Assembly: GCF_000179615.1 (NCBI RefSeq)
Contig: NZ_AEDD01000004.1
Coordinates: 382,024-446,023, forward strand
Length of the DNA stretch: 64,000 nucleotides
DNA from: Paenibacillus curdlanolyticus YK9
GTDB lineage: Bacteria; Bacillota; Bacilli; Paenibacillales; Paenibacillaceae
Direction: 5' to 3'
In this document: positions 51,789-61,193 of the stretch, one piece after another
How the letters are laid out: every line of letters starts with the position of its first letter
Position numbering within the stretch: position 1 is the first letter of the stretch
Translations under genes and position numbers: made by a program
The notes under the pieces: model-generated
Seen by the model: the letters and a program-made list of their open reading frames with translations, nothing else
What the model was told of the DNA's origin: nothing
The model's database searches: none

Positions 51789-52487
51789 TTATAATGGCTT
51801 GCGCATTTCTAATAGAAACGTCGCATACGGCAAATCTTCCGGCGTCGTGATTTTGATATTCGTATAATCGCCTTCCGCCACAACGACCGGAACGCCCAAC
51901 CGTTCGACGACCATTGCGTCATCGGTGCCGACGAAGCCCTCAGCTTCAGCTTCTTCATGCGCATGCGTCAGCAGCGCACGACGAAAAGCTTGTGGCGTTT
52001 GGATCGCCCACAAGCTTTGGCGGTCAGGCGTCGCAACGATGACACCCGCTTCATTAACCTGTTTAATCGTATCCTTCACCGGCACCGCAAGCACAGAAGC
52101 GCCAGCGCGTACAGCAGCCTCGCAGCCTCTGCGTACAGCTTCCGCCGTCACCAGCGGGCGAACGCCGTCATGCACCATAACCCACTCGATATCCGCTGGC
52201 AGCGCCTTTAGCCCTAAGTGGACCGAATGCTGGCGCTCAGCGCCGCCAGAGACGACTGCCGTTACTTTATCCAAGCCATATTGCGTTACCCAATTCCGGC
52301 ACCGGTCGATGTCGTGTTCCCCAACGACCAGCGTAATCGCCTTCGTATCCGCAAGCGACTGGAACAGCTCCAGCGTATGCACCAGAATCGGCTTGTCCTG
52401 CAAAGCCAGATACTGCTTGCTTTCCGCTGTTCCCATCCGCGTGCCTTTGCCTGCCGCTACGATGACGACTCCCCACTGTGCTACCAT
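51789..52487 (-). CDS. ispD: 2-C-methyl-D-erythritol 4-phosphate cytidylyltransferase
   Basis: A 232-residue nucleotidyltransferase of the MEP pathway. The CTP-binding motif VAAGKGTRMG is at the N-terminus, VMVHDGVRPLVT and AIQTPQAF are further typical segments. I start at the ATG of 52487; GAGGCGG lies upstream with long spacing, so the start is less certain than the identity. It is 47 bases after yacL. Confidence 0.95.
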   Translation of the reverse strand: MVAQWGVVIVAAGKGTRMGTAESKQYLALQDKPILVHTLELFQSLADTKAITLVVGEHDIDRCRNWVTQYGLDKVTAVVSGGAERQHSVHLGLKALPADIEWVMVHDGVRPLVTAEAVRRGCEAAVRAGASVLAVPVKDTIKQVNEAGVIVATPDRQSLWAIQTPQAFRRALLTHAHEEAEAEGFVGTDDAMVVERLGVPVVVAEGDYTNIKITTPEDLPYATFLLEMRKPL

Positions 52488-52534
52488 GTTTGCCAACCGC
52501 CTCACTGTATGATCATACGTCCATCATACCGTGT

Positions 52535-53632
52535 TTATTGCGCTTTTTCCAACAGCTTCGGCTTCGCGAAGATCATTCGGCCCGCAGATGTCTGCAGCAC
52601 GCTCGTCACGAGCACTTCCATCGTCGTTCCAATATATTCGCGGCCGCCCTCAACGACGATCATCGTTCCATCGTCCAGGTAAGCGACGCCTTGACCATGC
52701 TCCTTGCCATCTTTGATGACCTGCACGACGATTTCCTCGCCTGGCAGCACGACCGGCTTCACCGCATTGGCCAGATCGTTGATATTGAGCACCGAAACGC
52801 CTTGCAGCTCGCAAACCTTATTCAAGTTGAAGTCGTTGGTTACCACTTTGCCGCCGAGCGCCTTCGCCAGCTTGACCAGCTTGCTGTCCACCTCGCCGAT
52901 TTCCTCAAAATCGCCCTCATAGATGAGCACTCTAACATCCAGCTCTTTTTGGATTTTGTTCAAAATATCAAGCCCCCGCCTGCCGCGGTTCCGCTTGAGC
53001 AAATCCGAGGAATCCGCGATATGCTGTAGCTCTTCCAAAACGAACTCCGGAATGACGAGCGTTCCTTCAATGAATCCCGTTTTGCAAATATCGGCGATTC
53101 GACCATCGATAATGACGCTCGTATCCAAAATTTTATGCTCCTCAAATCGGCTCTTGCCATCATCCTCAACAGGCGTCGCTCGACGCTGCATCAACGCGCT
53201 CCAGCCCGCTGCCATCTCTTCCTTTTTCCCTAGGCCAAGCTGCAGCCCCAAATAACCGAGCAGCGCCGTCAGTATAACAGGAAATACAATGCCGATTCCG
53301 TTGATCCGCGCGACAGCCGGATAAAGAAGCGCCGCAAAAATAAGTCCCGCCAATACGCCTGCCGCTCCTGCAAGCAAATCACTCATAGGTACAGCTGACA
53401 GTCGCTCCGATCCGCCGCGAACACGCTTCATTATAGGTGTTGCCAGCATCGTTGCAGCCGTTAGTCCGCAGAAAGCGCCAATCGCAATGTTCGCATAGTA
53501 CATGCCAGAGCCGCTACCTTGTACCGACGTGCTTACGAGCGAAGACGATAATCCGCCGCCCATCCAATCATGCCACTGGTTGCCTAATGCGCCGCCCAAC
53601 CAAATTCCGATAATTTGTATCATTCGTTTCAT
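52535..53632 (-). CDS. yacL: PIN/TRAM-domain membrane protein (YacL)
   Basis: A 365-residue protein with four hydrophobic segments in the first 135 residues, then a PIN nuclease domain ([16 protein letters not shown], acidic residues conserved) and a C-terminal TRAM domain ([33 protein letters not shown]). Its substrate is not known. In Bacillus yacL lies after disA; here the upstream neighbour is a divergent gene instead. Confidence 0.9.
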   Translation of the reverse strand: MKRMIQIIGIWLGGALGNQWHDWMGGGLSSSLVSTSVQGSGSGMYYANIAIGAFCGLTAATMLATPIMKRVRGGSERLSAVPMSDLLAGAAGVLAGLIFAALLYPAVARINGIGIVFPVILTALLGYLGLQLGLGKKEEMAAGWSALMQRRATPVEDDGKSRFEEHKILDTSVIIDGRIADICKTGFIEGTLVIPEFVLEELQHIADSSDLLKRNRGRRGLDILNKIQKELDVRVLIYEGDFEEIGEVDSKLVKLAKALGGKVVTNDFNLNKVCELQGVSVLNINDLANAVKPVVLPGEEIVVQVIKDGKEHGQGVAYLDDGTMIVVEGGREYIGTTMEVLVTSVLQTSAGRMIFAKPKLLEKAQ

Positions 53633-53705
53633 GACCTAATCCACCTCCATTACCCATTATGGTCAGCGCATCCGCCCATTAATCCCCGCTTCAACCATTT
53701 TCTTT

Positions 53706-53734
53706 TTGAAAAGGATCGGCGCGAAGATTATAAT
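53706..53734 (+). promoter_or_regulatory. Sigma-A promoter of the small plus-strand gene
   Basis: TTGAAA (53706-53711) and a perfect TATAAT (53729-53734) with a 17-base spacer, 40 bases before the GTG start at 53775. Confidence 0.82.
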
Positions 53735-53774
53735 AGAGTTATACGAAAGCCGATGACGAGAAAGGTGGATGAAT

Positions 53775-54170
53775 GTGAGCGCTCCAACACTGGATCAATT
53801 TCAACGGCAAGTGTCTGAACTATTGCTACGACACCGCAGTCTATTAGATGTCCTGTCCAAATACGGCCAAACCGGCTCCGCTGTCAACCGCGCTGTTGCC
53901 AAGGCTGTTACAGAATGCGGCTGCATTGAATTAAATGCCAAGAAACAAGCTTATTCGGATGAAACGGATCTGACAGAAGCCCAATCCATGCTGGAAAATC
54001 ACATGAATGGCGAGCTGTGCGAGCAGTGCAGCGATGTGCTTCGCGCCGAGCTTGGCCGCAATCTATTCTACATGTCCGCGCTTTGCAATTTGCTTGATAT
54101 TAAGCTCGAAGAAGTCGTGGCGAATGAAGCAGACAGATGCTCCACGCTTGGCCTGTTCAATATGCGTTAA
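53775..54170 (+). CDS. Conserved hypothetical protein with MazG-like helix
   Basis: A 131-residue mostly helical, cytoplasmic protein. The segment ELGRNLFYMSALCNLLDIKLEEV near the C-terminus resembles the helix pair of MazG-type nucleotide pyrophosphohydrolases, but the acidic metal-binding residues of MazG are not evident, so enzyme activity is doubtful. Cys residues lie in ECGCIEL and LCEQCSDVL, possibly a metal site. The GTG at 53775 is chosen because GGTGG is six bases upstream; the ATG two codons earlier touches that site. It has its own promoter and terminator. I recall similar proteins in other Paenibacillus genomes, without a known function. Confidence 0.75.
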   Translation: MSAPTLDQFQRQVSELLLRHRSLLDVLSKYGQTGSAVNRAVAKAVTECGCIELNAKKQAYSDETDLTEAQSMLENHMNGELCEQCSDVLRAELGRNLFYMSALCNLLDIKLEEVVANEADRCSTLGLFNMR

Positions 54171-54186
54171 TGATTCAGCACGAATA

Positions 54187-54231
54187 ACAGGGGGGACCCC
54201 AAAGCCACGACGGCTGGGGCCCCCTGTTTTT
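54187..54231 (+). terminator. Terminator of the small plus-strand gene
   Basis: CAGGGGGGACCCC and GGGGCCCCCTG pair around AAAGCCACGACGGCT, itself able to pair (AGCC/GGCT), and are followed by TTTTT. It lies 17 bases after the stop at 54170. Confidence 0.9.
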
Positions 54232-54292
54232 GCGCTGCAGCGGTTCGTATTGTGTGGTGTAAAGCAGCTTATTTGCTTAGAGCAACTTGCTC

Positions 54293-54439
54293 ATTGCAGT
54301 TCCTACAATGGGATCAACTCAAGTGTGGGAATGAGGAAGTGTCATTGCATATGATGCAATAGGAAAGACGGCTTTCCTATGTTTTAGGCGCATCTTAGCT
54401 CTCCTGGCTCGCATATCGTTGCATGGGCTGCAATAGGAG
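54293..54439. repeat. Three short interrupted palindromes of the TTGCA(N5)TGCAATAGGA type
   Basis: Units at 54293-54313, 54343-54364 and 54418-54438 share a TTGCA half, a five-base spacer and TGCAATAGGA (the first reads TACAATGGGA). The second continues into a perfect hairpin ATAGGAAAG/CTTTCCTAT. An inverted partial copy (TCCCATTGTA) lies near 54465-54475. The gap 54171-54644 holds no gene besides these and two terminators. Confidence 0.5.
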
Positions 54440-54569
54440 CCTTCGGGACAGGTTTCTCCCACCTTTCCCATTGTACAAATCGCAACGGCAATCCGGCCGC
54501 AGCAGCGATCGTACAGACCCTCCACTCTGCACAGTCAGCCACTTTGAAGCGCTACACACTTGGAACAAG

Positions 54570-54614
54570 CGAAAAAGCTGTCCAAAAGTCTATTGATCAT
54601 GACTTTTGGACAGC
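54570..54614 (-). terminator. Terminator after the Sua5-like gene
   Basis: On the minus strand, GCTGTCCAAAAGTC and GACTTTTGGACAGC form a perfect 14-base stem with a ten-base loop, followed by TTTTT. It ends the leuC-leuD-Sua5 transcript. Confidence 0.93.
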
Positions 54615-54644
54615 TCCGTTGTAGATTCTATTCTGTTAACGGTT

Positions 54645-55295
54645 CTAAACGATATCCTTGAAGATCGGCGCAATCTGGTTCAATTGCTCTCTCGTCACGT
54701 CGCCGTATCGGGTAATGCGCGGCGTACCGGTCAGATCGATGATCGTACTCGATTTGGTCGTTCCTTGCGCTTCCCCTTTCAATATATAGTCGACATTCCC
54801 GCCGACTTGGCGCAGCGCAAGATCAAGGTCAACGAGCACGCCGTCCGCTTGGCCGGACAGATTCGCCGACGTCATCGCAACCGGCATGTTCGTATATTTC
54901 ATCATGCCGCGCCATACCGGATTGCTCAAGCAGCCAAGAGCGACCGTCGAACCGCCGCATACCATGCGATCGGAGATCGAAGGCTTTTTCGGCAAAATGA
55001 TGTTGAGCGGTCCTGGCCAGAACGCGTCCGCGAATGCCTGCACAAGGCCGGGATCAGCCGCCTCCGCGTAGTCCTTCCACTCGCCCGGCTCCAAGAAGAA
55101 CAGTGTCAGCGCCGACGTCGCCGGACGGTTTTTGATAGCGAACGCACGCTCGATTGCGTCATCCTTCCATGGATTAAGCGTTAATGCCAGATTCGTATCG
55201 CTCGGGGCGATGACGATGCCTCCGTTAACCACACATTCCGCTGCTTTGCGGAAGTTTTCCTCATTCGGCTCCAAAACTTTGTTATTCTCGCTCAT
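54645..55295 (-). CDS. Sua5/YciO/YrdC-family protein (threonylcarbamoyl-AMP synthase-like)
   Basis: A 216-residue protein with the YrdC fold. The substrate-binding motifs KNRPATSALTL (KxR type, about residue 56) and TSANLSG (SxN, about 142) are present. YrdC/Sua5 enzymes make threonylcarbamoyl-AMP for the t6A37 modification of tRNA. The N-terminal region (GGIVIAPSDTNLALTL) differs from the usual PTDTVYGL segment, and the C-terminal Sua5 domain is absent, so it may be a paralogue with another role. The ATG at 55295 follows GAGGAG. It is 46 bases after leuD. Confidence 0.78.
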   Translation of the reverse strand: MSENNKVLEPNEENFRKAAECVVNGGIVIAPSDTNLALTLNPWKDDAIERAFAIKNRPATSALTLFFLEPGEWKDYAEAADPGLVQAFADAFWPGPLNIILPKKPSISDRMVCGGSTVALGCLSNPVWRGMMKYTNMPVAMTSANLSGQADGVLVDLDLALRQVGGNVDYILKGEAQGTTKSSTIIDLTGTPRITRYGDVTREQLNQIAPIFKDIV

Positions 55296-55341
55296 TCTGA
55301 ACACTCCTCTTCGACTTTATTAGATGTAGTTGCGGCAGGCA

Positions 55342-55941
55342 TTAACCCGCAATAATAGCATCGCGCTGCTCGAACGCATCGATCTTATCAATATGGCGAA
55401 GCGTCAATGCAATATCATCAAGCCCTTGCAGCAGCGTCTGGCGGCGGAACTCATCTAGCGTGAACGGAATGATCAATCCGTATGCGTCGCGGATTTCGCA
55501 ATTTTCAAGATCAACCGTCAGCGTATAACCTTCGTGCCGCTCCGTCTCCTTGAATAGAAGCTCGATTGCTGCATCATCCAATTTCACAGGGAGCAAGCCG
55601 TTCTTGAAGCAGTTATTATAGAAAATATCAGCAAATGATGACGCGATTACGACGCGGAAGCCGAAATCCGTAATCGTCCACGGCGCATGCTCGCGGGAGG
55701 AGCCGCAGCCAAAGTTAGCGCGAGCCAGCAATACCGAGGCTCCCTCGTACCGCGGTTTGTTCATCTCGAACAGTTCGTTGCGCGAACCGTCCTCCTTAAA
55801 CCGCCATTCATAAAACAGATAAGGACCAAATCCCGTCCGCTCAATGCGTTTCAGAAAGTTTTTAGGAATGATAGCGTCTGTATCAATATTCGACCGGTCC
55901 ACTGGACCGACAATGCCCGTATGGGTTTGGAATGGCTCCAT
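55342..55941 (-). CDS. leuD: 3-isopropylmalate dehydratase small subunit
   Basis: A 199-residue swivel-domain subunit. [13 protein letters not shown] (about residue 77) is the signature loop contacting the substrate, and [16 protein letters not shown] is at the N-terminus. It works with LeuC to isomerise isopropylmalate in leucine synthesis. It lies 28 bases after leuC. leuA and leuB are not in the window. Confidence 0.96.
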   Translation of the reverse strand: MEPFQTHTGIVGPVDRSNIDTDAIIPKNFLKRIERTGFGPYLFYEWRFKEDGSRNELFEMNKPRYEGASVLLARANFGCGSSREHAPWTITDFGFRVVIASSFADIFYNNCFKNGLLPVKLDDAAIELLFKETERHEGYTLTVDLENCEIRDAYGLIIPFTLDEFRRQTLLQGLDDIALTLRHIDKIDAFEQRDAIIAG

Positions 55942-55969
55942 ATATGATCAACTCCTTACAGATTTGTAG

Positions 55970-57394
55970 TTATGCCGTTGCGCCTGTTAACTCACTGCGT
56001 TCCCAGTCCCGCACATCGACGAAATGCCCTGCGATTGCAGCCGCTGCAGCCATCTCCGGCGATACCAGATGCGTTCTGCCGCCACGCCCTTGACGGCCTT
56101 CAAAGTTACGGTTGGACGTTGATGCGCAGCGCTCGCCCGGATCCAGGAAATCGGGGTTCATCGCCAAGCACATGCTGCAGCCGGAGTCCCGCCATTCGAA
56201 GCCTGCTTCCGTAAAGATGAGGTCCAATCCTTCCCGCTCAGCCTGCCATTTGATTTTCGTCGAGCCCGGCACAACCATCGCCTGTACGCGATCGGAAACC
56301 TTCCGCCCTTTGACGATGCTGGCTGCTGCGCGCAGATCTTCGATACGCCCATTCGTGCACGACCCGATGAACACGCGGTCAATGCTAATTTCCGTTAATG
56401 GCGTGCCCGGCGCAATGCCCATATACTCAATTGCTTTCTCGGCCGCCTTACGTTTATTGTCGGTTTCGAAGCTTTCCGGATTCGGCACGAGGCCCGTTAT
56501 CGGCGCGCCCATTCCCGGGCTTGTGCCCCAGGTTACTTGCGGTACGAGCGAGGAAGCGTCAAATTCAATGCGCGCATCAAACGCTGCGCCTTCATCCGTG
56601 CGCAGGCTTCTCCATTGTTCAGCCGCTTGATCGAAAGCTGCTCCTTGCGGAACATACTGGCGGCCGCGCAAATACTCGAAGGTTGTATCGTCCGGAGCAA
56701 TCATGCCTGCTCGCGCTCCCGCTTCAATCGACATGTTGCACACCGTCATCCGCTGCTCCATCGTCATGCCTACAATCGCTTCGCCTCTGTATTCAATGAC
56801 GTGTCCCGTAGCGAAGTCCGTGCCGTATTTTCCGATAATCGCAAGGATCAAATCTTTGGCCGTTACGCCGATAGGAAGTTGGCCTTTAATTGCTACCTCC
56901 ATCGTCTTCGGCTTTGCTTGGCGAAGGCATTGCGTTGCAAGCACATGCTCCACTTCACTCGTACCGATGCCAAACGCGATTGAGCCGAATGCGCCATGCG
57001 TCGAAGTGTGGCTATCGCCGCAAACGATCAGTTGTCCCGGCTTCGTCAGTCCAAGTTCCGGCACTGTGACGTGGACAACGCCTTGATCGGGATCGCCTAA
57101 GCCGAACAGCGTCACGCCAGTCTCTGCGCAGTTCCGCTCGATTGCCCTCATTTGCGCGAGTGCCGTTGCATCTTCGACGATGTGCGGGTTGCGGGTAGGG
57201 ATAATATGGTCCACCGTTGCAAAAGTCCGTTCAGGCCGCCTAACCTTTCTGCCTGCAAGCCGAAGGCCCTCAAATGCTTGCGCGGAAGTTACTTCATGGA
57301 CCAAGTGCAAATCAATGTACATCAGGCTCGGCTGGCCCTCCTCCTCGTTTACAACGTGACTTTCCCAAATTTTCTGAAACATCGTTTTACTCAT
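55970..57394 (-). CDS. leuC: 3-isopropylmalate dehydratase large subunit
   Basis: A 474-residue aconitase-family subunit. The [4Fe-4S] ligands are in [13 protein letters not shown] (about residue 348) and GCSMCLAMN (about 408-411). [12 protein letters not shown] is near residue 131. GAGGAGAGG lies upstream of the ATG with long spacing. A 136-base gap with a TATAGT/ACTATA hairpin (about 57502-57520) separates it from the MFS gene, so it may have its own promoter, though I see no clear one. Confidence 0.96.
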   Translation of the reverse strand: MSKTMFQKIWESHVVNEEEGQPSLMYIDLHLVHEVTSAQAFEGLRLAGRKVRRPERTFATVDHIIPTRNPHIVEDATALAQMRAIERNCAETGVTLFGLGDPDQGVVHVTVPELGLTKPGQLIVCGDSHTSTHGAFGSIAFGIGTSEVEHVLATQCLRQAKPKTMEVAIKGQLPIGVTAKDLILAIIGKYGTDFATGHVIEYRGEAIVGMTMEQRMTVCNMSIEAGARAGMIAPDDTTFEYLRGRQYVPQGAAFDQAAEQWRSLRTDEGAAFDARIEFDASSLVPQVTWGTSPGMGAPITGLVPNPESFETDNKRKAAEKAIEYMGIAPGTPLTEISIDRVFIGSCTNGRIEDLRAAASIVKGRKVSDRVQAMVVPGSTKIKWQAEREGLDLIFTEAGFEWRDSGCSMCLAMNPDFLDPGERCASTSNRNFEGRQGRGGRTHLVSPEMAAAAAIAGHFVDVRDWERSELTGATA

Positions 57395-57530
57395 CCCGAA
57401 TGCCTCTCCTCTCGTTTGCCCTTGCTGCGATCAACGTCTGCTGCTTACCTCTAAGCTATCACCGAAAATCCTTTTTAACCAATATTTGCTACCTATTTCT
57501 TTATAGTCTGAAACTATAAGCGCCTACTAT

Positions 57531-58820
57531 TTAATTGGATATGACTTTAGGCACGGACGACACAACTGCCTTCGATTGCTCCATTGCCCGTCGCTCATTC
57601 GCCCGGCGAGACGTTCGAACAACGACCAGCATCATTATAGCGGCGCATATTAGCGAGCCTGACAAGATAATAAATCCAAGCTGGTAGCTGCCAGTTGCGT
57701 CCTTCACTTTACCTACAACAAGCGGGCCCAAATACCCACCCAGACTGCCCAGCGCATTTTGCAAACCAACGGCTACACCGACGATAGCAGCTGGCAATAC
57801 GGTCGTTGGAATTGCCCACAACGCGCCATACGGAGAATACACGCCGATCGCTGTAATGCACAGCAGAATCATAAGGCCGACAGGAGAATGCACCCATTGG
57901 CCTGCCAGCATCGCCGCTGCGGCAATGAGAAACGGAATGACAACATGTGGCACCCGCTTCATCCTTTTGTCCGACCAATACGCATTAACAGCCATGCCTA
58001 CTAGCGCACATGCGAATGGAATTGCAGTGAGCCACCCCATCGTCACGGAGTCGTTTGCGAATTGTTTAATTACGCTCGGCACCCACATCGTATAGCCGTA
58101 AAATCCGGTGATGAAAAAGAAATACATGCCGACCATTGCCCACGCCGTTGGATTCTTCAATGCCGCGGCGCCGCCCGTATACTTGTGCTCCACAACCTGT
58201 TCTCTCTCAAGCTGCGTGCTAAGCAGTGCACGATCCGCTTCGTTCATCCAGGCAGCCTTGGAAGGGCGATCACGAATAACCGTCAACCATACGAATGCCC
58301 ATGCGACCGGGAAGAGCCCCTCAATAATGAGCACCGCGTGCCAATCATAGTAATGCAGCAGCACGCCGGATAATGGCCCCATAATGACGGCCGATACCGG
58401 CAAGCACATTAACCAGAACGCATTGGCGCGCGCCCGTTCGCGTGTCGTGAACCAGGAAGAGAGCAAGATAATCATCGACGGCATAACGCCGCCTTCAGCT
58501 ACGCCTAATAAGAATCGCGCCACCATAAACTGCTGGCTGGTCTGCGCGAAGCCGCTGAGCGTGGCGAAGATTCCCCAAACGATCATCATAATAAAAATGA
58601 ACTTTCTAGCCGACCACTTGGTCGCCAGAATGCCGCCGGGAATTTGCATAATGACATACCCGAAGAAAAAGACGCCGCTCAGGTTTGCCGCTTGCGCGCT
58701 CGTTAGATTCAAATCTTCTTTCATATAAGGCAGCACGACACTGACATTAATCCGATCCATATAAGCTAATAAGTACATCACGAATGCAACAGGAATAATA
58801 CGCAACCAACGCTGAGACAT
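57531..58820 (-). CDS. MFS transporter (anion:cation symporter type)
   Basis: A 429-residue protein with about twelve transmembrane helices. It starts MSQRWLRIIPVAFVMYLLAYMDRINVSVVLPYM, a pattern typical of the ACS family (galactonate, glucarate, phthalate or similar organic anion importers). GGAGGG precedes the ATG at 58820; the in-frame extension upstream overlaps the ligase gene. It lies 13 bases after the AMP-dependent ligase gene, so it is probably the last gene of the fatty acid/polyketide-like operon; it could import an organic acid starter or export a product. Confidence 0.85.
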   Translation of the reverse strand: MSQRWLRIIPVAFVMYLLAYMDRINVSVVLPYMKEDLNLTSAQAANLSGVFFFGYVIMQIPGGILATKWSARKFIFIMMIVWGIFATLSGFAQTSQQFMVARFLLGVAEGGVMPSMIILLSSWFTTRERARANAFWLMCLPVSAVIMGPLSGVLLHYYDWHAVLIIEGLFPVAWAFVWLTVIRDRPSKAAWMNEADRALLSTQLEREQVVEHKYTGGAAALKNPTAWAMVGMYFFFITGFYGYTMWVPSVIKQFANDSVTMGWLTAIPFACALVGMAVNAYWSDKRMKRVPHVVIPFLIAAAAMLAGQWVHSPVGLMILLCITAIGVYSPYGALWAIPTTVLPAAIVGVAVGLQNALGSLGGYLGPLVVGKVKDATGSYQLGFIILSGSLICAAIMMLVVVRTSRRANERRAMEQSKAVVSSVPKVISN

Positions 58821-58833
58821 GATTGTCCCTCCA

Positions 58834-60291
58834 TTATTTTTTGGTAGATTCCAAGTACGGAACGATTCGGAATGATCGCGGCACCTCTGCCAAGCGGAGA
58901 CGCTTCTTGCACCAGCTTTCCAGCTCTTCAATTGTGGCTGCTGTCTCTTCCTGAAGTTGAATAACAGCCTCCGGCACGAACCCTTGCTTCTCGTCCACAA
59001 CGCCGCTCACTTTGGCTTCGACGACGCCTGGATGTGCCAGCAGCACTTTACGGATAATGCCCGGATAGAGCTTCTCGCCGCCTGTAATGAGCATATTTTT
59101 GCGCCGCTCCATGAACTGCAGGCCGCCATTATCAAGAGAGACGATATCCCCTGTACGCAGCCACTCGCCCTCAAAATCTCCCTGCTGGAAGCGGCCGTCC
59201 TCCCAATAGCCCAGCATGCGCGTAGCCGTTTTTACAAGCAGCTCGCCAACCTGCCCCCCTTGCTCCTGGCACTTGCCATCCACTCGAATCTCAACGCCGG
59301 ACAGCGGCTCCCCCATCAAGCTCCAGCCCCGTTCGTCCCTGCTCAGCTTGTTCGTCAGCACGCGAGGGCCTGCTTCAGACAACCCGTAGGTTAGATAAAT
59401 GTCCCCGCTGTACAGCTCCCGCAGCTTGCGAATATCCCCATCATCCGCATGGTCGCCCCCAATGGTCAGTTTGCGAAGCGTCCGAGGAAACGGCTTATTC
59501 ATCGCAACGATCCGCTTCAGCAGCGACGGGGTTACGGATGCCAGCGTAATGTCGTTATGCTCGCATGATTTGAGCCATTCGCCCGGATAGAACGGCTGTT
59601 CGGGGAAATAAATATTTTTCTCCATCAGCAGCGATCCGATAATGCCCGCTACTAGCCCGTAGGAATAAAACACCGGCAATGTGGCCGTATAATTCCCGCC
59701 AGGCTGCTCCTCGATCGCCTTCATATGCGCGGCAGCATTGACGAACACATTCTCCACGCGGTGCACGACGATTTTCGGCATGCCCGTACTTCCTGATGTC
59801 GATAGCATCAAGCAATGATGCAGCTGCTCCCGGCAAGGCGCAGCCGGGCGTATATAGAGCCGGGCCCGCCCTTTCAAGCCAAATGCTTTGTGCGGGTGCA
59901 CGATGCCCTCTCGCTCCAGCAGCGAGTCCGGACGAGGCGAAGCGACGACAACAGCTGCGGGATTCGCCAATTCAATCAAGTGATCCAGCGATTCCGGTGC
60001 AATCTGCGGGGTTAATGGCAGCGGAGTTGCGCCTGTCCGCAGCACCGCGAACAACTGTGTAAGCAGCTGCAGCCCGCTTGGCAATGACAGGATGACCGCA
60101 TGGCCGGGACCTATCCCCGCTTGCATCCATTGCTCAGCTGCCGCCTCGATATCCCTAACCAAATCGCTATAGGTGCGCATAATAAACGGAGTAACCGAAT
60201 GGTCCAGCAGGTACTGCTGCTGGTTGCCCCGGAGCTGCTCCAGCCAATCCGCGAACGCGCCTTGGGGCCTAGCCGTTCCTATAGGTATCAT
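58834..60291 (-). CDS. AMP-dependent acyl ligase (acyl-CoA/ACP synthetase family)
   Basis: A 485-residue adenylate-forming enzyme. The P-loop LSTSGSTGMPKIVV (about residue 150), TYGLSEAG (about 294) and the hinge EWLRTGDIVSLDNGGLQFMERRKNMLITGGEKL (about 385) are conserved. The protein ends exactly at the A10 lysine region (YLESTKK), which lacks the usual Gly before the Lys. GGGAG precedes the ATG at 60291. Its start overlaps the stop of the ketosynthase-like gene by four bases. In comparable clusters such a ligase activates a carboxylic acid starter and loads it on an acyl carrier protein; the substrate here is unknown. Confidence 0.85.
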   Translation of the reverse strand: MIPIGTARPQGAFADWLEQLRGNQQQYLLDHSVTPFIMRTYSDLVRDIEAAAEQWMQAGIGPGHAVILSLPSGLQLLTQLFAVLRTGATPLPLTPQIAPESLDHLIELANPAAVVVASPRPDSLLEREGIVHPHKAFGLKGRARLYIRPAAPCREQLHHCLMLSTSGSTGMPKIVVHRVENVFVNAAAHMKAIEEQPGGNYTATLPVFYSYGLVAGIIGSLLMEKNIYFPEQPFYPGEWLKSCEHNDITLASVTPSLLKRIVAMNKPFPRTLRKLTIGGDHADDGDIRKLRELYSGDIYLTYGLSEAGPRVLTNKLSRDERGWSLMGEPLSGVEIRVDGKCQEQGGQVGELLVKTATRMLGYWEDGRFQQGDFEGEWLRTGDIVSLDNGGLQFMERRKNMLITGGEKLYPGIIRKVLLAHPGVVEAKVSGVVDEKQGFVPEAVIQLQEETAATIEELESWCKKRLRLAEVPRSFRIVPYLESTKK

Positions 60292-61163
60292 TGCGATCGC
60301 TCCCTTCTTCCAATGACAGCCGTCTGACCGAGCGATCCGACACAGCGGAGCAGCTCGCCGCTCGGAGCGCCTTGATGGCCAGATTGGCCTGCAGCATGCT
60401 GAAGCTGCGAAGTCCACCCGTCGCCTGATAGCTGCGCATAGGCAAGGACCGCTTCCTGCAACTGAGCAAGCTCTTCGCCGAGAGCTGCCGCCGTCGCCTG
60501 CCGTTCCGGCGCTTCGCCTCTTGCAGCCCCCGCGGCATCGCCGTTACTTCCGTTCAATCGAGCGCGCTCGATCACGTATTGGCCGACAGCAGCTTCCGCT
60601 GGATGCGAGAAGCTGCCCTCCCGAGATAAGGCGAACAGCACGCATAAGCCTTCATTGCCATCCGCGGTCGTCTCCGTCACCCCCGCGAACATCACATCCG
60701 CATCGCCCCGCTGCAAATAGAACGAAGACGTCATCAGCACATCCGCCAAATTCGAGCCGTTGCCCGCCAATACTAGCGTAGGGCCATTCGTCCCTGCCGC
60801 TAAAGCGGCTAAGCCAGCACAGATGTTATAGCCGGATGCCGCATAGAGCGAAGGCGAGGATTGCCCTCGGCGAACCTTCCCCGCGAATTGCGATGCAAGA
60901 TGGCGATTGCCGTACCGCGATGCCAAAACGATGCCGATTCGTTCGCCGGCGACACCGCTCGCTATCTCCATCCGAAGCCGGATTGCGGCGGATGCAGCCA
61001 GAGCCGTCGCCGGGTCGAGCTTGGGTGTCTGCCCGCGCAGCGCCTGCGGCCGCAAAATGTCGGGAGCATGCGGGTTGTGCCGCTGCTCTTCCGAGCAGGA
61101 CGCCATCCCGAAGCCGCGCATCGATACAAGCACTTGACCGTCGATCATCACTTTGTGGTTCAT
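60288..61163 (-). CDS. Short ketosynthase-like protein without active-site Cys (chain-length-factor type)
   Basis: A 291-residue protein with the N-terminal half of a thiolase-fold ketosynthase. ASRYGNRH, SGYNICAGLAALAAGTNGP and LQRGDADVMFAGVTE match the short ketosynthase / chain-length-factor family known from aryl polyene clusters. The position of the nucleophilic Cys reads AGNGSNL (Gly or Ser), and the C-terminal His motifs of active ketosynthases are missing. A catalytic condensing role alone is unlikely; it may partner a full ketosynthase outside the window. The ATG at 61163 follows AAGGGGAG. Confidence 0.75.
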   Translation of the reverse strand: MNHKVMIDGQVLVSMRGFGMASCSEEQRHNPHAPDILRPQALRGQTPKLDPATALAASAAIRLRMEIASGVAGERIGIVLASRYGNRHLASQFAGKVRRGQSSPSLYAASGYNICAGLAALAAGTNGPTLVLAGNGSNLADVLMTSSFYLQRGDADVMFAGVTETTADGNEGLCVLFALSREGSFSHPAEAAVGQYVIERARLNGSNGDAAGAARGEAPERQATAAALGEELAQLQEAVLAYAQLSGDGWTSQLQHAAGQSGHQGAPSGELLRCVGSLGQTAVIGRRERSQ

Positions 61164-61193
61164 TGTTTTCACTCCCCTTGTTGGATCATTGGA

